Source: Gammaproteobacteria bacterium
GTDB taxonomy: Bacteria; Pseudomonadota; Gammaproteobacteria; Steroidobacterales; Rariloculaceae
Assembly (NCBI GenBank): GCA_004357505.1
Contig: SMWC01000070.1
Span: 1-12,728 of the forward strand
Direction of reading: 5' to 3'
Length of the DNA: 12,728 bases
A program made the translations under genes and the position numbers. Shown in pieces: positions 7,689 to 12,728 of the stretch. Under the pieces are notes generated by a model that had not been told where the DNA came from, ran no database searches, and saw only the letters and a program-made list of their open reading frames with translations. How positions within the stretch are numbered: position 1 is the first letter of the stretch; every line of letters begins with the position of its first letter.

Positions 7689-10600
7689 CTATTCCGTCTG
7701 CTCCAGCTCTATATTGATGGCTAGCGAGCGAATCTCCTTCACGAGTACGTTGAAGGACTCTGGCATGCCAGCTTGCATCTCATGCGTCCCGTCGACGATA
7801 TTTTTGTACATCTTGGTACGGCCTTGAACATCGTCTGACTTGACGGTCAGCATCTCCTGGAGTGTGTATGCAGCGCCGTAGGCTTCTAATGCCCACACCT
7901 CCATCTCTCCGAACCGCTGCCCACCGAACTGGGCCTTGCCACCCAATGGCTGCTGGGTAACCAGACTGTAGGGACCGGTGGAACGGGCGTGCATCTTGTC
8001 ATCTACCAAGTGGTTAAGCTTCAGCATGTACATGTAACCGACTGTTACAGGCCTATCGAAAGTTTCGCCCGTACGGCCGTTATATAAGGTCGTTTGTCCT
8101 GACTCGGGTAGCCCGGCCATTGCGAGAAGATTCTTGATCTCTGCCTCGCTTGCGCCGTCAAAGACCGGGGTCGCCATCGGCACGCCATGGCTGAGATTCC
8201 CAGCAAGTTCGAGCAATTCCTGGTCGTTGAGGCTGTTTAGATCTTCCTTTTGGCCGCCTGTCTTGTTGTAGATATCGTCCAAGAAAGCGCGAATCGAGGC
8301 AACAGATTCATCTGCTGCGAGCATCTTACCGATCTTTTTACCTAAGCCCATGGCGGCCCACCCCAGATGGGTCTCGAATACCTGACCGACATTCATACGT
8401 GAGGGAACACCCAAGGGATTCAGAACGATGTCGATCGGCGTACCGTCTTCCATGTATGGCATGTCCTCGACGGGGACTATCGTCGAGATCACGCCCTTAT
8501 TTCCATGGCGGCCGGCCATCTTGTCACCAGGCTGGATACGTCGCTTAACGGCCAGATACACCTTCACCATCTTGAGGACGCCCGGAGCAAGATCATCCCC
8601 AGAAGTGATCTTATGCTTCTTCTCCTGGAAGCGGCGCTCGAACTCCTCGCTTTGGGCATGCAGATGCTCCGCTGCCCGCTCTAGCTGGGCGTTGGCTGCG
8701 TCGTTCTTCAGGCGAATTTCGAAGCACTTTTTACGGGGTAATTCGTCCAAATAAGCCTTCGTGATTTTCTTGTCCGCCTTCAATCCGCCGGGGCCCCCTG
8801 CAGCGATTTTATCGAGCAGCAATGTTTCCACGCGCTGGTAGATATCGGCCTCGAGAATTCGCTGATGATCATCGAGATCCTTACGCACAGCTTCGAGCTC
8901 CTGTCTCTCGATCGCGAGCGCCCTGCTGTCCTTCTCGACACCATCGCGGATGAACACACGCACATCGATCACGACGCCATCCATACCCGGCGGTACCCGG
9001 AGAGACGTATCCTTCACATCTGAGGCCTTCTCTCCGAAGATCGCGCGCAGCAACTTCTCTTCAGGGGTCAGTTGCGTTTCTCCCTTCGGCGTGATCTTAC
9101 CGACCAGTATGTCTCCAGCACGAACTTCCGCGCCAATAAAAGCGATACCGGATTCGTCGAGTTTGGTCAGCGCCGTGTCACCCACGTTGGGTATATCAGC
9201 GGTAACCTCTTCCGGCCCAAGCTTGGTATCACGGGCCACACAGGTTAGCTCTTCAATATGGATCGTCGTAAACCGATCTTCCTCTACCACTCGCTCGGAG
9301 ATAAGAATTGAGTCCTCGAAGTTATAGCCATGCCAGGGCATAAACGCGACGAGTAAATTTTGCCCCAATGCTAGTTCGCCCAAGGAAGTAGACGGTCCGT
9401 CGGCTAAAACATCGCCGGCCTCAATCACGTCACCCGCGTTTGCCAGGGGTCGTTGATTGATACAAGTATTCTGATTCGAGCGGGTATATTTGGTAAGGCT
9501 GTAGATGTCTACACCCGCCTCACCGGCATCCGTCTCGTCGTCGTTTACCCGCACTACGATTCGAGACGCGTCTACCGAATCAATGATGCCACCGCGCCGG
9601 GCTAGAACCGTCACACCCGAATCCACAGCAACCGTCCGTTCCATACCGGTTCCGACCAGCGGTGTTTCTGTTCGCAGTGTCGGAACCGCCTGGCGTTGCA
9701 TATTCGAACCCATCAGGGCTCGATTGGCATCGTCATGCTCCAAAAATGGAATCAGTGATGCTGCCACCGAGACAATTTGCTTCGGCGATACGTCCATATA
9801 ATCGATCTGGTCCGCCGGCAACATCGCGAATTCATTCTTATGACGGGAGGAGACCAAAGCATCTACGAGCTCGCCTTTCGGCGAGAGCGTAGCGTTCGCC
9901 TGCGCAATGACGTACTGCCCTTCCTCGATTGCGGACAGGTATTCAATCTTGCTAGTGACCTTACCCTTGGTCACCTTGCGATAAGGGGTCTCAAGAAAGC
10001 CATAGTCATTCGTTCGCGCGTAAACGGCGAGGGAGTTTATCAGCCCTATATTCGGCCCTTCCGGAGTCTCGATCGGACAGACTCGACCGTAATGCGTGGG
10101 GTGAACGTCGCGCACCTCGAACCCGGCACGCTCACGTGTCAGCCCACCCGGCCCTAACGCCGATACACGACGCTTGTGAGTGACCTCTGATAGCGGGTTA
10201 TTCTGATCCATAAACTGGGAGAGTTGACTGGAGCCGAAGAACTCCTTGACAGCCGCAGCTACCGGTTTAGCGTTAATCATTTCCTGCGGCATCAGTCCTT
10301 CGGACTCTGCAAGCGTCAGCCGTTCCTTGACCGCCCGCTCGACGCGAACCAGCCCGATGCGAAACGCGTTCTCGGCCATTTCCCCAACACTGCGTATACG
10401 ACGATTGCCCAGGTGATCGATGTCATCCACCGTCCCATTCCCGTTGCGGATATCGACGAGAGTCTGCAGTACCGCGATAATGTCATCCTTACTGAGAATG
10501 CCTTCGCCTTCGGACTCCGAACGTCCGATCCTGCGGTTGAACTTCATCCGGCCTACCGCCGACAGATCGTAGCGGTCAGGATTGAAGAAGAGATTCTGGA

Positions 10601-11771
10601 ACAGATTCTCTGCTGCATCTTTGGTAGGTGGTTCACCAGGACGCATCATTCTGTAGATCTCGACCAGCGCTTCAAGTCGTGTCTGACTGGAATCGATCCT
10701 CAGTGTATTGGAGATAAACGCACCGCGATCGAGGTCATTTACGAACAAAGTTTCCAGTTTTTTGACGCCGGCCGAGATGAGGTTCTCTACCGACTCCGCA
10801 GTTAGAAGTTCATTCGCGCTGGCCAGAAGCTCGCCTGTTTCCTGGTCGACAATATCGTGCGCAAGTATTCGTCCTTCAAGATACTCCGGCTGCACATCGA
10901 GATGCTTGACCTTGGCCGCCTGCAACTCGCGGATGTGCCGCACGGTGATACGACGATCCTTCTCGACGATCATCTTTCGGCCAACTTTGATGTCGAAACT
11001 GGCCGTCTCGCCTCTGAGCCGGTCAGCGATCAGTTTTAGCTGGATACCCTTGGAAGATAGAGTGAACAGATTTGTCTCGAAGAAGATATCGAGTATCTCC
11101 TCATTGGTGTAGCCGAGCGCGCGCAATATAATGGTTACCGGCAGCTTGCGTCGGCGATCGATACGCACGAATACGCAGTCTTTCGCATCGAACTCGAAAT
11201 CCAACCATGATCCCCGATACGGAATAACTCGGGCAGAAAATAGGAGCTTCCCAGACGAGTGCGTCTTGCCTTTGTCATGATCGAAGAACACCCCGGGTGA
11301 CCGGTGTAACTGCGAAACAACGACTCGTTCCGTCCCGTTGATCACGAAAGTGCCGTGATTGGTCATCAATGGCATCTCGCCGAGATAAACCTCCTGCTCG
11401 CGTATGTCTTTAACCTTCTTCTTGCTACCCGAGGCTTCTTTGTCATAGATGACGAGCCGAACGAGGACACGCAGAGGGGCAGCGTAAGTGAGTCCTCGAA
11501 GCTGACATTCTTTCACGTCGAAACCTGGCTCCCCGAGGCGATAACTCACGTATTCCAGCGCCGCATTACCGGAATAACTGACAATCGGAAAAACGCTATT
11601 AAAGGCCGAGTGCAGCCCCCTATCCTCGCGTTCCCCCGGTTCAGCTTCCTGCTGCAGAAACTTGTGATAGGACGAAAGCTGAATCTCAAGTAGGTAAGGG
11701 ACGTCCAAGACGCTTGGAATCTTCCCGAAGTTTTTCCGAATACGCTTTTTCTCAGTAAACGAATACGCCAT
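7689..11771 (-). CDS. rpoB: DNA-directed RNA polymerase subunit beta
   Basis: Beta forms the other jaw of RNA polymerase and binds nucleotides, the RNA-DNA hybrid and rifampicin. The 1360-residue product runs full length from MAYSFTEKKRIRKNFGK to an intact C-terminal clamp-contact region. The rifampicin pocket, FGSSQLSQFMDQNNPLSE through HKRRVSALGPGG (512-543), has Asp522, His532 and Ser537, equivalent to E. coli Asp516, His526 and Ser531, all wild type. NFEDSIL (817-823) and PGDKMAGRHGNKG (1081-1093) are the active-site segments. The coiled-coil-like insertion SI2/beta-i9 lies around 945-1055. By comparison with the remembered E. coli sequence it is about 13 residues longer, with a glycine-rich AAGGPGGLK piece at 990-998 of the kind I recall from Pseudomonas. 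ATG at 11771 has GAGG at 11781-11784 with a 9-base spacer. It ends in TAG, 58 bp before rpoC. That spacer has no strong hairpin, so the two subunits are co-transcribed. Confidence 0.99.
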   Translation of the reverse strand: MAYSFTEKKRIRKNFGKIPSVLDVPYLLEIQLSSYHKFLQQEAEPGEREDRGLHSAFNSVFPIVSYSGNAALEYVSYRLGEPGFDVKECQLRGLTYAAPLRVLVRLVIYDKEASGSKKKVKDIREQEVYLGEMPLMTNHGTFVINGTERVVVSQLHRSPGVFFDHDKGKTHSSGKLLFSARVIPYRGSWLDFEFDAKDCVFVRIDRRRKLPVTIILRALGYTNEEILDIFFETNLFTLSSKGIQLKLIADRLRGETASFDIKVGRKMIVEKDRRITVRHIRELQAAKVKHLDVQPEYLEGRILAHDIVDQETGELLASANELLTAESVENLISAGVKKLETLFVNDLDRGAFISNTLRIDSSQTRLEALVEIYRMMRPGEPPTKDAAENLFQNLFFNPDRYDLSAVGRMKFNRRIGRSESEGEGILSKDDIIAVLQTLVDIRNGNGTVDDIDHLGNRRIRSVGEMAENAFRIGLVRVERAVKERLTLAESEGLMPQEMINAKPVAAAVKEFFGSSQLSQFMDQNNPLSEVTHKRRVSALGPGGLTRERAGFEVRDVHPTHYGRVCPIETPEGPNIGLINSLAVYARTNDYGFLETPYRKVTKGKVTSKIEYLSAIEEGQYVIAQANATLSPKGELVDALVSSRHKNEFAMLPADQIDYMDVSPKQIVSVAASLIPFLEHDDANRALMGSNMQRQAVPTLRTETPLVGTGMERTVAVDSGVTVLARRGGIIDSVDASRIVVRVNDDETDAGEAGVDIYSLTKYTRSNQNTCINQRPLANAGDVIEAGDVLADGPSTSLGELALGQNLLVAFMPWHGYNFEDSILISERVVEEDRFTTIHIEELTCVARDTKLGPEEVTADIPNVGDTALTKLDESGIAFIGAEVRAGDILVGKITPKGETQLTPEEKLLRAIFGEKASDVKDTSLRVPPGMDGVVIDVRVFIRDGVEKDSRALAIERQELEAVRKDLDDHQRILEADIYQRVETLLLDKIAAGGPGGLKADKKITKAYLDELPRKKCFEIRLKNDAANAQLERAAEHLHAQSEEFERRFQEKKHKITSGDDLAPGVLKMVKVYLAVKRRIQPGDKMAGRHGNKGVISTIVPVEDMPYMEDGTPIDIVLNPLGVPSRMNVGQVFETHLGWAAMGLGKKIGKMLAADESVASIRAFLDDIYNKTGGQKEDLNSLNDQELLELAGNLSHGVPMATPVFDGASEAEIKNLLAMAGLPESGQTTLYNGRTGETFDRPVTVGYMYMLKLNHLVDDKMHARSTGPYSLVTQQPLGGKAQFGGQRFGEMEVWALEAYGAAYTLQEMLTVKSDDVQGRTKMYKNIVDGTHEMQAGMPESFNVLVKEIRSLAINIELEQTE

Positions 11772-11802
11772 CGCGGGTTTCCTCGACTACGGTAAGTCAG
11801 TT

Positions 11803-11816
11803 CGTGCAGCTGCACG
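11803..11816. promoter_or_regulatory. 14-bp perfect palindrome upstream of rpoB
   Basis: CGTGCAGCTGCACG is its own reverse complement and lies 31 bp before the rpoB ATG in the rplL-rpoB spacer. In RNA it could fold as a 5-bp stem with an AGCU loop; in DNA it could be a dimeric protein site. No T-run follows it, so it is not a terminator. A palindrome this long is uncommon by chance but not compelling alone, and no function can be assigned. Confidence 0.4.
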
Positions 11817-11839
11817 TTCGCGGTTATAAGATGTAGGAT

Positions 11840-11861
11840 CCAGCCGCCCCAAAACGGCCAG
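11840..11861 (-). promoter_or_regulatory. Imperfect hairpin in the rplL-rpoB spacer, possible attenuation or processing site
   Basis: On the minus strand CTGGCCG (11855-11861) can pair with CGGCTGG (11840-11846) through seven pairs, two of them G-U, around the loop TTTTGGGG. A second short helix is possible at 11890-11894 with 11901-11905. In E. coli the rplL-rpoB spacer holds a partial terminator that lowers polymerase synthesis relative to the stalk protein, and an RNase III cleavage site. A 170-bp spacer with folded RNA here is compatible with the same role. No U-tract follows, so a classical intrinsic terminator is not seen. The rest of the spacer shows no open reading frame of note. Confidence 0.35.
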
Positions 11862-11941
11862 GCTCCCTGCACAAGCAGATCTCGCCCATACCCCCACTGA
11901 GGGATGAGCTGCCACGCTGGCGGGCAATCGGCTGCGCCGTA

Positions 11942-12322
11942 TCACTTGATCTCGACGCTTGCGCCTGCTTCCTCCAGCTGTTTCTTCAACTCCTCTGTGT
12001 CGTCCTTGGATACGCCCTCCTTGACGGTCTTCGGCGCGCCTTCGACGAGGTCCTTCGCCTCCTTAAGGCCGAGGCCGGTGATGGTTCTCACCACCTTGAT
12101 AACCGCGACCTTATTCTGACCGTAGCTGTTCAAAACAACGTCGAACTCGGTCTGCACTTCTGCAGCTTCCGCGTCCGCGCCAGCAGCTCCGGCCGCCGCA
12201 ACGGCGACCGGCGCCGCAGCTGATACGCCCCACTTATCCTCGAGCGCCTTCACCAGATCGACGATCTCCATAATCGGCTTGTTGCTCAGCTCTTCGATGA
12301 GCTCCTCATTCGATAAAGCCAT
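11942..12322 (-). CDS. rplL: 50S ribosomal protein L7/L12
   Basis: L7/L12 is the multi-copy, flexible stalk protein that recruits translational GTPases, including the EF-G and EF-Tu encoded downstream, and stimulates their activity. The 126-residue product has three visible parts: an N-terminal dimerisation domain (1-33) that anchors to L10; an Ala/Gly-rich hinge (about 34-54); and the factor-binding C-terminal domain (about 55-126) with the conserved GLGLKEAKDLVEGAPK (83-98). I chose the ATG at 12322 because it begins with the family start MALSNEELIEEL and has AAGGAG at 12332-12337 with a 9-base spacer. A longer in-frame start at 12397 would add 25 unrelated residues and overlap rplJ. It lies 58 bp after rplJ and 170 bp before rpoB. 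The strong ribosome-binding site fits the need for several copies per ribosome. Confidence 0.99.
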   Translation of the reverse strand: MALSNEELIEELSNKPIMEIVDLVKALEDKWGVSAAAPVAVAAAGAAGADAEAAEVQTEFDVVLNSYGQNKVAVIKVVRTITGLGLKEAKDLVEGAPKTVKEGVSKDDTEELKKQLEEAGASVEIK

Positions 12323-12331
12323 CCTAATAAT

Positions 12332-12337
12332 CTCCTT
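12332..12337 (-). promoter_or_regulatory. Ribosome-binding site of rplL
   Basis: AAGGAG on the minus strand lies 9 bases before the ATG at 12322. It is the strongest Shine-Dalgarno sequence in the window and decides the rplL start against the upstream in-frame ATG at 12397. Confidence 0.85.
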
Positions 12338-12380
12338 GGGTCGATAGTTAATAAGTTTCGTCTGACGTTTTACCAACACA

Positions 12381-12728
12381 CTACGAGGTTTGATCACTGC
12401 GAGCCTGTAGCGTTCGTGCCAACATCACCGGCGGCTCAGCCAATGTGCGGACCAGCTGTGTTAGCGGCGCTTGCAGCAATCGAAGCAGTATCGCGCGAGC
12501 CCCATCCAGCGTCGGCAAAGCGGCCAGGCGATCGAGATCGGAGGCGCCATAGAGTTCTCCGCCGATCGCGACTGAGACGGTTACCAGCTTATCGTGATCC
12601 TTCGAGAAGTTCTTAATGACACGCGCGGCCGCACCAGGATCCTGCCGCGAAAAAGCGAGTAGCAGAGGCCCATGGAAAGAATCCTGCAGACACTGAAAGT
12701 CCGTCCCTTCCACGGCCCGGCGGGCCAA
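12381..12728 (-). CDS. rplJ: 50S ribosomal protein L10, C-terminal part (cut by window edge)
   Basis: L10 forms the base of the ribosomal stalk: it binds 23S rRNA together with L11 and carries the L7/L12 dimers on its C-terminal helix. In E. coli the L10-L7/L12 complex also represses translation of its own operon. 115 residues are present, opening in mid-protein at LARRAVEGT, which aligns to about residue 59 of E. coli L10, so roughly 58 N-terminal residues lie outside. Recognisable parts are the GPLLLAFS strand (20-27), PGAAARVIKNF (31-41), GELYGASDLDRLAALPT (57-73), and the C-terminal helical segment ending LVRTLAEPP, to which L7/L12 would dock. The TTG at the very edge is an internal leucine, not a start. 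The stop is TAG at 12381-12383, 58 bp before rplL. Both neighbours fit the rplKAJL-rpoBC order. Confidence 0.96.
   Translation of the reverse strand: MARRAVEGTDFQCLQDSFHGPLLLAFSRQDPGAAARVIKNFSKDHDKLVTVSVAIGGELYGASDLDRLAALPTLDGARAILLRLLQAPLTQLVRTLAEPPVMLARTLQARSDQTS

Noticed and set aside
10224..10805. Plus-strand reading frame of 193 codons opposite rpoB
   Set aside because: Antisense shadow of rpoB; no domain or start signal supports it.
12338..12380. TTGGTA and TATTAA 17 bases apart in the rplJ-rplL spacer as a promoter
   Set aside because: Each hexamer matches only 4 of 6, in an AT-rich 58-bp spacer within a known co-transcribed pair; too weak to claim.
12323..12397. Upstream in-frame ATG that would lengthen rplL by 25 residues
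   Set aside because: It overlaps rplJ, adds residues foreign to the L7/L12 family, and the strong AAGGAG site points to the ATG at 12322.
12726..12728. TTG at the window edge as a start codon for rplJ
   Set aside because: Alignment to L10 places this leucine near residue 59, so the gene simply runs off the window.
1..12728. Search for mobile elements, CRISPR arrays, tRNA or rRNA genes and defence systems
   Set aside because: Genes fill nearly the whole window in a canonical order, spacers are at most 170 bp, and no repeat array, transposase, RNA gene or accessory gene was seen.

Overview
This is a conserved housekeeping region from a proteobacterium, most likely a gammaproteobacterium. The beta-prime subunit carries the large trigger-loop insertion (SI3), beta carries the central insertion (SI2/beta-i9), and its zinc-binding cysteines and catalytic aspartates fall at the same residue numbers as in E. 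coli. Genus and species cannot be read from the window. The direct rpoC-rpsL linkage and the slightly enlarged beta insertion resemble Pseudomonas-like lineages more than enterics (inference from memory).

All eight genes lie on the minus strand, so transcription runs from high to low coordinates: rplJ (3' part, cut by the window edge), rplL, rpoB, rpoC, rpsL, rpsG, fusA and tuf (5' part, cut by the other edge). This is the end of the rplKAJL-rpoBC cluster ('rif') joined directly to the streptomycin cluster rpsL-rpsG-fusA-tuf ('str'). Together they encode the L10/L12 stalk, the two catalytic RNA polymerase subunits, the decoding-site protein S12, the small-subunit head protein S7, and the GTPases EF-G and EF-Tu, which work on the stalk.

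Non-coding DNA is sparse: 58 bp (rplJ-rplL), 170 bp (rplL-rpoB), 58 bp (rpoB-rpoC), 159 bp (rpoC-rpsL), 3 bp (rpsL-rpsG), 22 bp (rpsG-fusA) and 62 bp (fusA-tuf). No gene-free stretch exceeds 300 bases. The two larger spacers hold the regulatory candidates. The rpoC-rpsL spacer has a perfect -35 hexamer overlapping the rpoC stop codon, a possible -10, and two hairpins before rpsL. The rplL-rpoB spacer has imperfect hairpins and a 14-bp palindrome.

I found no mobile element, tRNA, rRNA, CRISPR array, toxin-antitoxin or defence gene, and no sign of an undescribed system. The many plus-strand reading frames are antisense shadows of the real genes. The items most worth a second look are the rpoC-rpsL leader, the near-absence of an rpsL-rpsG spacer (where E. 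coli has its S7 repressor site), and an 18-bp tandem duplication in the non-conserved tail of rpoC.
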